This document shows, piece after piece, positions 36,501 through 43,615 of a DNA stretch of 64,000 nucleotides. The stretch spans positions 46,970,332-47,034,331 of the forward strand of contig OZ024938.1 of NCBI GenBank assembly GCA_964017235.1. Direction: 5' to 3'. Source of the DNA: Sabellastarte sp. h YS-2021. Taxonomy: Eukaryota > Annelida > Polychaeta > Sabellida > Sabellidae. Under the pieces are notes generated by a model. That model did not search any database. It was not told the origin of the DNA and was given only the letters and a program-made list of their open reading frames with translations. Position numbers and translations under genes: made by a program. Within the stretch, counting starts at the first letter, position 1; the number at the start of each line of letters is the position of its first letter.

Positions 36501-38996
36501 TTACCTTTCTATATAAGTGTATTTTACATCAATCGGCGTTTTACTTCCAGGAATCCTTCTGGATGAATGACATTTAGCTAACTAAATGTACACAAGATGT
36601 TGACTGATTGTGACTTATATTCTTTACTAAATTACATAAAGCATTAAAGTCAATTTAGTTTTAAAACTTTAGTCTGAGGTAGACCAGCAGCGTAGATATA
36701 ATAAAGTGAATGAATATTGCTAAGTTCATTTGTGGCATAATAGTACAGTGGTGAAAAGAAACCTACTTCTGCTTACGAATGCAATGAAGACAGACAAATG
36801 GCCATAAAATATACATTTCAAAAATAATATTCTTGTTGGATGTTAGAAGAATTTCGTGTTTTAAATCATTTATCTGTCTCATGTTGATACATAGTTCACA
36901 AATTATAAAACTTTGGTGATTGCTACAATAACAATGTGCTTCATATATATTTCTATATATATGTATTTCATTTGCAAGGATTAATAAAATTATTAAAATT
37001 GTTTATATCATTTGGTTTTGTCAGTTGAAAAGCTAGTGCTCGTGCTTCACACAAAGTGCTATATTTCCATAGTTTTAAACTTTTAAACAGAATGTTCTAG
37101 TGATACTTTTAGCTATATTTCGTTGTTTCAGCCTGTAGTACAGTCATCCCTGATTGTAATACATGTTCTGTGAATAGTGGTAGCACTCAATGCACAGCTT
37201 GTGGTAGCTCAAAAACTCCCTCAATGGATGGCACTGGCTGTTTCAGTAAGTATTTTTTATATCAGGCATCATTATACTACACTTCCAATTTCGTGACAAA
37301 TATTAAAATCACATTTGTGTATAAGTTTGAGTTTTGTAAATGGGATGGTCCTTTCACTGACTAAGGTTCTTATATCAATTTTTAATTTCAAGCATATGTC
37401 GGGGCCTCAATGTACATGGACCAAAAAATCTTACAAATCCTTAAAATTGAAAATTATTATTACTGAATGTAACTTCTGACTTTAAATGTTGCTTACCTGT
37501 TATATCCAGAAAAATATATTTGGATAAAAAGACAAACAAATTATTATTATTATCACTCGCCCATCCTGATTTCTCGACAGGTAAAACCTTCCAATACCTG
37601 AATAAAATGCTTACCTAAATACCTATAAATATATTTAAGGTGTGCAAAAATGACCCAAAAATATTATTAAAACGGGAAAATTGTTTACAGCATGTACAGT
37701 GCAAGATTGTGACTCCTGTAGTGCAGATGGCGTATGTGAAGCTTGTCAGAATAGCACATTCCCAAATGCTGCTGGTAACACCTGTGCAGGTGAGATTCCT
37801 TTAACGGCAGCGATATTTACACCAAGTTTGGATGTTTAAACTCTAGTTTTAGCTATTTACTTTTCGGTTTAGTGAAATTCTGACGACCTAAAGATACTCT
37901 GGGTGTGCCCTATAGCTATTTACGTTCCCTTGTGAGCACAAATATCGCATAAAACATGAAAATCTGTAAGTTTCAATAGTTTAGACTTGGATTTATCAAC
38001 AACCTGGATATCATTTAGTTCATTCATTACTTTCACTTTTAAAACTGGTTTATAAATACTTTAAAATGGCTAAATAAGTATCATTGTATTGTTGTCAGCG
38101 TGCAGCACTGTCGTTACTGATTGTAACACTTGCACTGTAACTGGAGGAACTACTACCTGTTCAGATTGTGACAATGACAAGACCCCTTCTTCTGATGGCG
38201 CAACATGTGAAAGTAAGTGTAATCACAAAAACAAATATTACTGTCACTACAACCAGGACCAATGTGAAAGAATTTATTTTTGTTCTGAAACAACTTATTC
38301 TTCATTATTTCTCCTTTGTCCTTGCAAAATCCGAACAAAAATGAATCATTGTATGACAGAGAATCTGCTATGGAGTAAACATTCTATGGAGTACACCTTC
38401 TCCCTGCTTCTATTGAAGCTGTCATTTGAACATGCTTCTTTTCCAAGTGGTTATGGATTGCAACTTTTTGTGCTGCTTCAGACTGGGGTCCAGCTTATAT
38501 ATGCTTGTTGAGCTGGGTGTATGTCGCAGGCGTAATCCAAAACTGGAAAAACATTAAAAGGTGTTGTAATTTTGGAAAACTGTTGTTTAAGTCAGATATA
38601 TTTCAATTAACCTGGGGCAGTTTGAGTGTTTCTTGAGGAGTTAGACAATCGTCCACTTGGGTTCATTATTGCCAGGTTCGTTTCACTATTTTATCCTGAA
38701 CTAGTTCCATTAATAGCAATTAAGTGTTCGTCTATCCTATCTCTGTCCCGCTAAAAAGAAAAAATTGTACGTTTTGAGCATTTTTTATTGTTTCTGTCAT
38801 TTAGTGTTTTAATAATGAGAGTTTTACTGTCATTTATGTTAGTTCGGTTTCCCCTAGATTTATAGATTATCCACCTAAAACATTACTTTGTTTCCATTCA
38901 GCTACCACCACTACAACACAGAGCAGTGCAGCAGTTGACAAGGCTTCTATGGTGGCAGTGATTGGATTGATCTCTCTGTTGGTGACTGTCTTCTGA
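8907..38996 (+). CDS. Gene 1: secreted, probably GPI-anchored, CxxC-module surface protein (482 aa, 13 exons)
   Basis: Joined coding exons: 8907-8936, 12684-12726, 13598-13738, 14541-14819, 16091-16198, 16674-16787, 26876-26974, 27485-27598, 36392-36490, 37132-37245, 37691-37789, 38099-38212, 38902-38996 (1449 nt). All junctions are GT-AG; intron 1 is phase 0 and all others phase 1. Residues 1-19 are a signal peptide ending VKA, followed by an NQS sequon. Residues 25-164 form a Ser/Thr-rich domain I do not recognise. Residues 165-451 are eight six-Cys modules, one per exon. Residues 452-482 are a Thr-rich spacer, a small-residue SSAA site and a hydrophobic end stopping at TVF, typical of GPI signals. 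The cysteine spacing (CxxC twice, final C 12-13 residues on) resembles furin-like repeats; that assignment is inference. Role and ligand are unknown. Gene 2 is its paralogue. Confidence 0.88.
9802..10598 (+). repeat. Copy 1 of a duplicated intronic segment, two blocks
   Basis: Block X (9802-9887, 'gtatgcctttctgtatgaaa') recurs at 11527-11607. Block Y (10468-10598, 'gtgagctatggtcactctct' to 'ccacggtgaatgtg') recurs at 10885-10987 joined to 11504-11526. The order of the blocks differs between copies. Copy 1 lacks the MITE and so acts as a paralogous empty site. Confidence 0.7.
10228..10378 (+). mobile_element. tRNA-derived SINE, family B, intact copy
   Basis: The tRNA-like head 'ggtcctcagtggcctagtgg' is followed by a canonical B box 'gggttcgagtcccac' and a tail 'aaaaccccaactttgac'. 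It is flanked by an exact 15-bp direct repeat 'tgcagtccggcaata' at 10213-10227 and 10379-10393, which fixes its ends. It shares 'aatatgaccctggctgttga' with one family A copy at 59884. Confidence 0.92.
10885..11607 (+). repeat. Copy 2 of the duplicated intronic segment, split by a MITE
   Basis: Block Y resembles 10468-10598 up to the MITE insertion point, resumes after it at 'tatgtatagccacggtgaac', and runs into block X ('gcatatgcctttctacatga'). Confidence 0.7.
10988..11503. mobile_element. PIF/Harbinger-type MITE (516 bp)
   Basis: Terminal inverted repeats of 27 bp with one mismatch start 'agcctctcttacatccc'. They are flanked by a 3-bp direct repeat TTA (10985-10987 and 11504-11506), the TWA-type target duplication of PIF/Harbinger transposons. 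It has no coding capacity. The interior is rich in 'cgtacg' and 'gcacgt' words. The related segment at 10468-10598 lacks it, giving an empty-site comparison. Confidence 0.85.
12431..12523. repeat. (TA)n microsatellite
   Basis: 93 bp of uninterrupted TA about 160 bp upstream of gene 1 exon 2. Probably variable in length; no role indicated. Confidence 0.97.
12684..12726 (+). CDS. Gene 1 exon 2 (rest of signal peptide)
   Basis: 43 nt after acceptor 'tattcag', encoding [14 protein letters not shown] plus one base and ending at gtaagt. Gene 2 exon 2 is also exactly 43 nt, with the same phases (0 in, 1 out). That is strong support for this very short exon. Confidence 0.85.
12727..13597 (+). other. 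Intron 2 of gene 1
   Basis: AT-rich; no repeat or extra exon recognised. Confidence 0.5.
13598..13738 (+). CDS. Gene 1 exon 3 (start of unrecognised N-terminal domain)
   Basis: 141 nt, phase 1 at both ends, after 'tttgcacag'. Includes the peptides [14 protein letters not shown] and [12 protein letters not shown] second acceptor nine bases downstream (13606) keeps frame, so the first three residues are uncertain. No counterpart found in gene 2. Confidence 0.8.
13739..14540 (+). other. Intron 3 of gene 1
   Basis: Around 14100-14275 is a higher-GC block ('ggccccacttgctgggtcag') that looks like an old interspersed repeat of unknown type. The rest is featureless. Confidence 0.4.
14541..14819 (+). 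CDS. Gene 1 exon 4 (main part of N-terminal domain)
   Basis: 279 nt, phase 1-1, between 'tatttccag' and gtgagt. Encodes a Thr/Ser/Ala-rich stretch with two cysteines ([27 protein letters not shown]). The balance of polar residues and regular hydrophobics suggests a folded beta-rich extracellular domain, but I recognise no family. Absent from gene 2. Confidence 0.85.
14820..16090 (+). other. Intron 4 of gene 1
   Basis: 1.27 kb, AT-rich, no repeat or exon recognised. Confidence 0.5.
16091..16198 (+). CDS. Gene 1 exon 5 (module 1, type a)
   Basis: 108 nt, phase 1-1, residues 165-200. Cysteine pattern C-x4-C-x2-C-x6-C-x2-C-x13-C, including CATC and CDSC. It is the longest and most diverged of the type-a modules. 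Confidence 0.88.
16199..16673 (+). other. Intron 5 of gene 1
   Basis: 475 bp, AT-rich, nothing recognised. Confidence 0.5.
16674..16787 (+). CDS. Gene 1 exon 6 (module 2, type b)
   Basis: 114 nt, phase 1-1, residues 201-238. Pattern C-x6-C-x2-C-x8-C-x2-C-x12-C with CTAC twice and the [10 protein letters not shown] loop shared by all type-b modules. Confidence 0.9.
17845..18005 (+). repeat. Fragment of a TGTC-containing interspersed repeat
   Basis: After a C-rich tract, 'gggtattgtaatcatgtctg' and 'cttgtctgtccatcc' match the layout seen at 33165 and 58365 ('ttgttatc' then TGTC repeats). Family unknown. Confidence 0.45.
18290..19831 (-). pseudogene. Non-LTR retrotransposon (LINE) reverse transcriptase, decayed
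   Basis: The minus strand encodes RT blocks in order: [66 protein letters not shown] and the catalytic MYADDM box (YADD codons near 19084-19073). A thumb/C-terminal part follows ([12 protein letters not shown] near 18630). A short TA repeat at 19019-19031 interrupts the frame after the catalytic domain and stops follow. Upstream sequence ([15 protein letters not shown] frame) runs to 19831, where a fold-back element begins. There is no endonuclease region, so it is 5'-incomplete. The clade is not resolved by eye. Confidence 0.85.
19832..20310. mobile_element. Fold-back element with 144-bp inverted arms
   Basis: Arms 19832-19975 and 20167-20310 are inverted copies with only a handful of differences, separated by a 191-bp AT-rich spacer containing a 12-C run. 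The element starts 'ttatggccctctcgggacag' and ends with its complement. Inside each arm 'ctcgggacagta' faces 'tactgcccgag', forming a hairpin nested in the larger fold-back. No coding capacity. A direct target duplication is not evident, so the superfamily is open. Confidence 0.9.
24040..24615 (+). pseudogene. CR1/L2-group LINE reverse transcriptase fragment
   Basis: Frame-broken plus-strand remnants of the region after the catalytic box: [19 protein letters not shown], then [20 protein letters not shown], then [20 protein letters not shown] and [12 protein letters not shown]. These match the layout of CR1/L2-type elements. The 5' and 3' portions are missing, and it ends just before the palindrome cluster at 24651. 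Confidence 0.75.
24651..24740. repeat. Palindrome cluster 1 (three copies)
   Basis: Three near-perfect copies of the self-complementary 'GTCCATTTCATGAAATGGAC' at 24651-24674 (24-bp perfect palindrome), 24681-24702 and 24721-24740, spaced about 30-40 bp. Confidence 0.93.
25083..25305 (+). repeat. Internal repeat between the palindrome clusters
   Basis: A motif pair 'gatctgag' ... 'ggattagatctaagg' / 'agattagatctaagg' occurs at 25087-25140 and again at 25243-25305 with similar spacing, so the DNA between the clusters has its own imperfect repeat of about 160-bp period. Confidence 0.55.
25721..25828. repeat. Palindrome cluster 2 (four copies)
   Basis: Four more or less perfect copies of the 24651 palindrome, at 25721-25741, 25754-25775, 25781-25802 and 25811-25828. 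The second and third have one or two base changes in the centre; the last is truncated on its right side. The cluster lies 1.07 kb from cluster 1. Confidence 0.9.
26876..26974 (+). CDS. Gene 1 exon 7 (module 3, type a)
   Basis: 99 nt, phase 1-1, residues 239-271. Pattern C-x4-C-x2-C-x5-C-x2-C-x12-C (CGTC, CDVC). Flanks are 'ttacag' and gtgaga. Confidence 0.9.
26975..27484 (+). other. Intron 7 of gene 1
   Basis: 510 bp, alignable but diverged with intron 9 (both have a 'ttccag.aatc' patch near the start), showing that exons 7-8 and 9-10 duplicated together with the intron between them. Confidence 0.55.
27485..27598 (+). CDS. Gene 1 exon 8 (module 4, type b)
   Basis: 114 nt, phase 1-1, residues 272-309. 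Pattern C-x6-C-x2-C-x8-C-x2-C-x12-C. It differs from exon 10 at one position only, a synonymous Asn codon change (aac/aat). Confidence 0.92.
28690..29660 (-). pseudogene. DIRS-like element: tyrosine recombinase
   Basis: Minus-strand tyrosine-recombinase domain in several frames. The N-terminal helical part ([36 protein letters not shown]) leads to the catalytic core [15 protein letters not shown], and to HAFRRSG at 28836-28816 and HGTW at 28767-28756 followed by WNY. The conserved R, H-x-x-R, H/W and Tyr region is present. A replacement of integrase by a tyrosine recombinase defines DIRS/Ngaro/PAT-type retrotransposons. Stops and frameshifts, plus an 11-G run near 29105, show it is dead. Confidence 0.85.
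29667..30960 (-). pseudogene. DIRS-like element: reverse transcriptase and RNase H
   Basis: Minus strand, 5' to 3': [39 protein letters not shown] (RT active-site region), a frame-broken segment where the YVDD box would lie, [20 protein letters not shown], then [20 protein letters not shown]. The RNase H-like part follows: [28 protein letters not shown] and [16 protein letters not shown]. The RT-RNase H-recombinase order with no integrase fits DIRS/Ngaro elements. At least two frameshifts; the YxDD aspartates are not intact in any frame I read. Confidence 0.87.
31978..33010 (-). pseudogene. DIRS-like element: gag-like ORF
   Basis: The minus-strand frame runs from about 33010 with a small Cys/His motif ([16 protein letters not shown]), through [20 protein letters not shown]. 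After a frameshift near 32725 it continues as [54 protein letters not shown] and [20 protein letters not shown]. It ends with a CCCH-like motif [15 protein letters not shown] at about 32190. The position upstream of RT and the zinc-knuckle-like ends fit a nucleocapsid role, which is inference. 30960-31978 links it to RT and is stop-rich. Confidence 0.75.
33165..34515 (+). repeat. Interspersed repeat with (TGTC)n and 'acgctcgac' ends
   Basis: Starts near 'taacgctcgacgatagg' and ends near 'cgagtcgagcgttttgctct', so the outer ends share an inverted 'cgctcgac'. It contains a (TGTC)n run at 33196-33224 and a second smaller one near 34073-34092. The region 'actccagaactaatgaacag' and 'ttataactcaaaaactat' look like two versions of the same internal motif. 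No coding frame. Superfamily unknown. Confidence 0.5.
35462..35597. repeat. Short inverted repeat element (about 136 bp)
   Basis: 'taaggccttgtaacacttgt' at 35461 faces its near-complement at 35570-35597 ('acaagttgttacaggcctga'); arms about 33 bp, spacer about 75 bp. It could be a small MITE; no clear target duplication. Confidence 0.6.
36086..36304 (-). mobile_element. tRNA-derived SINE, family A variant, in intron 8
   Basis: On the minus strand the tRNA-like head 'ggctcggtggtgtagcggtt' precedes 'gaggcggccggtttgaatct' and a body ending in a T-rich (A-rich on minus) tail. Flanked by a 15-bp direct repeat with one mismatch ('tcagagacctctaaa' 36071-36085; 36305-36319). It lies 88 bp upstream of exon 9. 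Confidence 0.88.
36392..36490 (+). CDS. Gene 1 exon 9 (module 5, type a)
   Basis: 99 nt, phase 1-1, residues 310-342. Same cysteine pattern as exon 7, but about 27 of 99 bases differ. Contains an NST glycosylation sequon. Confidence 0.9.
36491..37131 (+). other. Intron 9 of gene 1
   Basis: 641 bp, distantly alignable with intron 7; no insert recognised. Confidence 0.5.
37132..37245 (+). CDS. Gene 1 exon 10 (module 6, type b)
   Basis: 114 nt, phase 1-1, residues 343-380. 113 of 114 bases match exon 8 and the protein is identical. The near-identity includes about 14 bases of the acceptor side ('tttcgttgtttcag') and the first seven donor bases, then drops. Confidence 0.92.
37246..37690 (+). 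other. Intron 10 of gene 1
   Basis: 445 bp; the first 50-60 bases resemble the start of intron 8 ('atatcaggcat'), the rest is AT-rich and unassigned. Confidence 0.5.
37691..37789 (+). CDS. Gene 1 exon 11 (module 7, type a)
   Basis: 99 nt, phase 1-1, residues 381-413. Type-a spacing with CDSC and CEAC; contains NSTF, a glycosylation sequon. Flanks 'ttacag' and gtgaga as in exons 7 and 9. Confidence 0.9.
37790..38098 (+). other. Intron 11 of gene 1
   Basis: 309 bp, shortest module intron; nothing recognised. Confidence 0.5.
38099..38212 (+). CDS. Gene 1 exon 12 (module 8, type b)
   Basis: 114 nt, phase 1-1, residues 414-451. Type-b spacing (CNTC, CSDC). An open frame runs on past the donor to 38511, but the module length, gtaagt donor and tail exon show splicing here. 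Retention of this intron would give a different, non-anchored C-terminus. Confidence 0.88.
38213..38901 (+). other. Intron 12 of gene 1
   Basis: 689 bp, no insert recognised. Its first 300 bases are open in frame with exon 12, as noted there. Confidence 0.45.
38902..38996 (+). CDS. Gene 1 exon 13 (Thr spacer and GPI-type tail, stop)
   Basis: 95 nt with stop TGA at 38994-38996. Encodes six Thr, [10 protein letters not shown] and a hydrophobic run ending TVF. The absence of any basic cytoplasmic tail favours a GPI-attachment signal over a transmembrane anchor. Confidence 0.85.
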
Positions 38997-39589
38997 GACT
39001 TGCATGGCAGAACCATATTCTTAACAATATCAGTGTCAAATCAATAACACAATTTAAGGACACAAAATAATCAAATAATTTAAAAAACAAACCATGATAA
39101 ATAGAATGATCCCTGAGTTCACCTTTGATGAAAATATTTATTTAGGTTCTTTTGTATGTTTACTATAATTCCAGTGTTTTATTCATGTTGCACAGATATT
39201 GTTAACAATATGGATGATCCATTGAACAAGGAAACGGAAGTAAAAGAAATGGACTATGAAAATGGAAAAAATAGCTTTTTTACTCTTTACTTTTCAATTG
39301 TTACTGCAAGTAGAGCAAAACACACTTCTCAAGAAACTGGTTTCATTTCACTTTGTAGTAAAATGTTATAAAGAACAACTCACATAGACATGATATATCC
39401 TTTCAGTTACCATTATTACTTCCTAGTGTGCTTTGGATTAGACAGAAATATATATATATCTTGTAATATTTATTATTAGTTCATCCATTCTTATAATATG
39501 CAGAAGAACCTCTTTTATCCAACCTCCTATTATGAATATAGTTCATTTTGTTCACTCCAGAGTTAAGTCAAAGCTAGAGAATTGGTTTA

Positions 39590-39785
39590 GCTAGATCAGA
39601 CACACTAAAGACACACCTGTTTAGGCTGGCATACCCCCCACCTTAGTTATACCCTGGCGGGCGCTTTTTAGATGCTGACCCATGCCTGTCCCTGGACTCT
39701 CCCTTCTTGGACCTAAGCGCATTAGAGGACTTGTATCAATTTTGCGCAATATAAATCCTACTATTGAATTAAATTTGAATAAAAT
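39590..39785 (+). mobile_element. CR1/L2-group LINE 3' end
   Basis: The plus strand reads as a decayed C-terminus ('acacacctgtttaggctggc' as LKTHLFRLAYPP-like), then 'gctgacccatgcctgtccct' and 'ttgcgcaatataaatcctac', the usual 3' end of such elements. Same type as 50160-50360 and 61540-61700. Confidence 0.65.
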
Positions 39786-40111
39786 ATTTTTTTTTTTTTC
39801 AGGTATGTGTGTAAACAAAATAAGACTTTAAAAATTAAAAATTTACCGACGGAAATACAATTCTTCATGCAAATTTTTCTTTTCACATTTAAGTATTTAA
39901 ACAATATCAGTATTTTATTTTTAATTGTATTATTAGTAGGTGACCTTTGTTAATTTGCTTTATATGTGTTGGCCAGTGATATGTAACAGTTGAGTTACTA
40001 TTAGATCTGTTGGCTTTGTAGGTATATTTCCTTTGTAAACTATTCAAATGTCCAGATGTAATGAAATGAATTATATCTTTTCACTTGTGATACACATGGC
40101 TGTATTGCTTT

Positions 40112-40117
40112 AATAAA
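40112..40117 (+). terminator. Polyadenylation signal candidate, gene 1
   Basis: AATAAA about 1.1 kb after the stop codon, followed by a GT-rich stretch ('ggtttacgtgtgagctgttt'). An alternative AATAAA is at 40853. Confidence 0.45.
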
Positions 40118-40140
40118 ATGGTTTACGTGTGAGCTGTTTT

Positions 40141-43100
40141 ATCAATTCAATAGAATGCTGGGGATTAAAATCTAAGATTGTTCCTCTGAATGGTAATGTA
40201 TATTGGAAGTGGGGAGTAGCTGATACATTTTATTGTATGTCGATATTTGCATATTTGTCTTAGATTTTATGTTGCACTATAATTGAAATTTTGACATTTA
40301 TTTGTACCATTAACCATTCATATCTTTTCCCAATTGCTATCTGACCTTATAATAGGAGTACACACATATGCAGCTTACAACATCTGACAGTCGATTTGGT
40401 GATTGATAGTTTACAACAATTGTTTTCCCCTCTGGGAGGGAAAAAATCGAATGACTAGGTAAGTTCAGATGTATGCTGAAAAAATATTAAGAACAATGTG
40501 AAAAAATCGCTGTCGCAAATCGTTTGTGGATATCATAGGCCGCATACATATGTACATAAACTTACAGCTCAAAAACCAAATATAATGAGTGGTTTACTCT
40601 GTACATAAAAAATATTTTTTTAAAAAATGAATTTTTACGTGTATTTGTTCTACCTTCAAAGTTTCGATATTCAACTTTTTGCAAAATAATTTAGCAAGGA
40701 TGAAGAAAAAAAGTTCCTCTCTTCAAGCTCAATGTTCTTTTAACAATGGCTTTCTATAAAAACACATAGTTTCCCTAGCGTATGTAAAATTGCAATATAA
40801 ATTTGTCAATGTGATTATGTTTTTGTTATCTGTGCTTTAAATGTTGTGTTTCAATAAAATTCATATTAAATTGTTTTATTTGTTCCTTTTTAAAATACTT
40901 CTGCGTCAGAATAACTGCAAAGCAGCATTTGTTGTCTATTCTCTGAAATCTGATGTATGTTTTACCTAATGGAAGGGATATATATTTGGGTCTTACTGAT
41001 ACATAACGGATCTGCCATGACTGTGATGTCTACGTTTGATATAATCCCCATATTTGAACTATGATAATCTCTGTTTCCATTGTCATAATTATACAAATAC
41101 CATCATTTTCCATTAGTTCATACAAATATATGGAGGAAAGGGGACATAAAAGCGCCTCCAGGTCCAGGTATGACATTGTCAAAACTATGAACTGAACATA
41201 GTGTTACTTGCATTGCTTACTTTAGAGGAAAAACATGGTGTTGCCTCAATACACGTCATTAAAAATCCACATTGTAATAATACATATAAATCTTGTAATA
41301 TAAAAATTGCCATTTCTTATACCTCAAAGAAATAGTGGCATCAAGGGGCTATATTTTTCTGTGGATATATTTTCGTTTCTTCTTACATTGAACAAATACA
41401 GTTTTCTTATTGTTATACACATATGTGCAAAATTATACAAGAACTCTGACCTTTGCATTTGACAAAGTAAATATATGTTTTACTGATGAATAGCAGGTGA
41501 TTTTCTAAATTTTCATTGTTTGGAAATCTCTGGCGTATATTCTATTTATCTGACAGGTATCTAGCAGTTAATAACAGCCCAAGTCACTGTAAATTTTTAA
41601 AGGTTGGTTTATCTATGTCTGTGACACTCTGTTGCTTTTCCATCTGTCTCCATCCAAAGTTGCAGCAACTTTTGAGGCTGAAACAACCTTCTCGAGTAAT
41701 GTAATGGGATTGTTTATAAAGAGTCTCTACTGATATTGTATGGATGATAATAAAAACTTGCACTGCAGATATAAGCTAAGTGGTTCCATAAGTGGAGCTC
41801 ATTTCAATAAAACATACATTCATCATTTATGTCCTTACAATTAAAAATTAAAAAATATAACATTATCCAGCCCTATCTTATTATGATTATTACCTCAGCA
41901 GTCGGTTCAGTACCAAAGTCAATGTTAGTGTTTTATGTCCCATTCAACAACGATAGCCATATTGGGACAGACCCTTAACATTGCCACTTGTGAGAGTCAA
42001 AACAACACAGAGATTCTCTAGCCATACTAAGGTGCTACCTCACTATGACCCTGGCTGTTGACCAGGATGTAAAATACCAACTTTGCCTTTGCCAAAATTG
42101 AAAGTCACTGGACCACTGAGAAGCAGTCCGAGTGACTAGAATGTTCTGTGATTGATTACTTGGGTCTCACCCTATTGTTATATCCTCTACTCCAGCTTAT
42201 GACATGATGAAATGCATTAGGGACTTGTCTTAATATTAATTTGGCTGCTAGATGTAAAATGCAAAATCCGACATTGATCTTGTATTCCTAATTTTGTATA
42301 ATCTTTAAACACTTGCTGTCCAATTGTATCTCACAAAGGTACCCAAAAGATTGTACCCAATTTACTCTATAGTATTGTGCATTTGTTTCTTTTTCTGATG
42401 CAACATTGCTGATGAAGTTTCAGTATTTTGGCTGTTTGTGTCCCATTGCTGGAATTATATTGGCGACTGGTCATATGGTCATCCCTTTGAGGTCAGTCAC
42501 AGTCCCTTTTGAGGAGGCATCGGATATAAAGCTGATTACTGTGGATTTCAGGATATTAGTAGTTGCCTAGCAATTGCCATTGCTCATTTGATTCAAATTG
42601 GAGCTTTTTTGAAAACCAAGTTCACAGATTCCACATGTTAACAGCCCCATAGGATTTAAGATGGTGAAAGGAGACCTTGCATTCAAACTTAAGACCAAAG
42701 TAGCATGCTAGAATTCAAGGTTGCCATTTTAGCAGGCCCGACAGGTCAATGGGTCAAAGTTCACAAGATCAGGCTTCAAACCAAATATCAGAATCGTCTA
42801 TATTTCATACAACGACTGTAACACGATTATAAAGTTGAAGACATTCCACAGTATACTATTCAACACATCTGGTATGAATGTAAGAGAGTGTCCAGATATC
42901 CAAATTAAAAACCACATTACTGAGTAATTTGACAATTTATTCAGGGTATTATCATTTCAACACTGTGATAAACCACTGCTACTGGCTCAAAGAATTGTGA
43001 GTTCTCTTTATTTTTGTCGTTGAATGAATTTTTACTTTGAATTATTTTCATCCACATGTTACTTCAGTATCTCATTAATCACACTAAATTTACCAATATT

Positions 43101-43472
43101 GAATAAATAGAGAGAGATTGAGAGTGATATTTGCACCACTACAACAGATGTACAACATAGATGTTATAATGAGGAACCCATGCAAAGCTTGCTTGCAGTA
43201 TGGTCAGATTTAAAAGAAATTTGGAAGAATTGAGGTCATTTTATTATCGTACAATAATCTATCAATTCATATTCTGGAAACACTGGAATATATACACCAC
43301 AATTTTTTAATTTTAATTTTACACAAAGGACATTTGAAAGGAAATTTAAAAGGACATTGTGTCACTGTAAAATGTACACAGTGTGATATTTACACTTATT
43401 TTACTCATAAAAACAGAAATTTAAAAACTAGAAACTTTCAGCACACCTCACTGCAATTCTTGGGAAATTTGT
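40141..43472. other. Intergenic region between the convergent genes
   Basis: Mostly unassigned AT-rich DNA. One degenerate SINE pair at 41925-42095. No exon supported on either strand. Confidence 0.5.
41925..42095. mobile_element. Degenerate family B SINE, apparently two half copies
   Basis: Minus-strand remnants (41935-42010, complement of 'tatgacc..ggctgttgaatg' and 'ccacaagtggcaat') are followed by a plus-strand tail 'tatgaccctggctgttgacc' to 'aactttgcctttg' (42050-42090). Too worn to show direct repeats. Confidence 0.5.
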
Positions 43473-43478
43473 TTTATT
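43473..43478 (-). terminator. Polyadenylation signal candidate, gene 2
   Basis: AATAAA on the minus strand, 55 nt after the gene 2 stop codon. A very short 3' UTR, but the signal is canonical. Confidence 0.5.
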
Positions 43479-43532
43479 CAGTGTTTTCTGTTTCTGTGAA
43501 TCTGTATGTTCAAGGTTATTGTTCTACAGCAT

Positions 43533-43615
43533 CTAGCCAAGGGTAATTATCATCAAAGGGATTCCAAGTATAGCCACGAGGGAAGCCTGTGTCAGTACTG
43601 CACTGTCTGAGGGTG
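43533..43615 (-). CDS. Gene 2 exon 5 (GPI-type tail, stop)
   Basis: 83 nt after minus-strand acceptor 'attttag', stop TAG at 43535-43533. Encodes PPSDSAVLTQASLVAILG and a hydrophobic end. The ASLVAILGI stretch parallels ASMVAVIGL of gene 1. Confidence 0.85.

Larger units (their letters stand above)
38997..40140 (+). other. Probable 3' UTR of gene 1
   Basis: AT-rich, no coding signal. It contains a LINE 3' end (39590-39785), and polyadenylation signals occur at 40112-40117 and again at 40853-40858. Extent inferred from the first signal. Confidence 0.45.
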
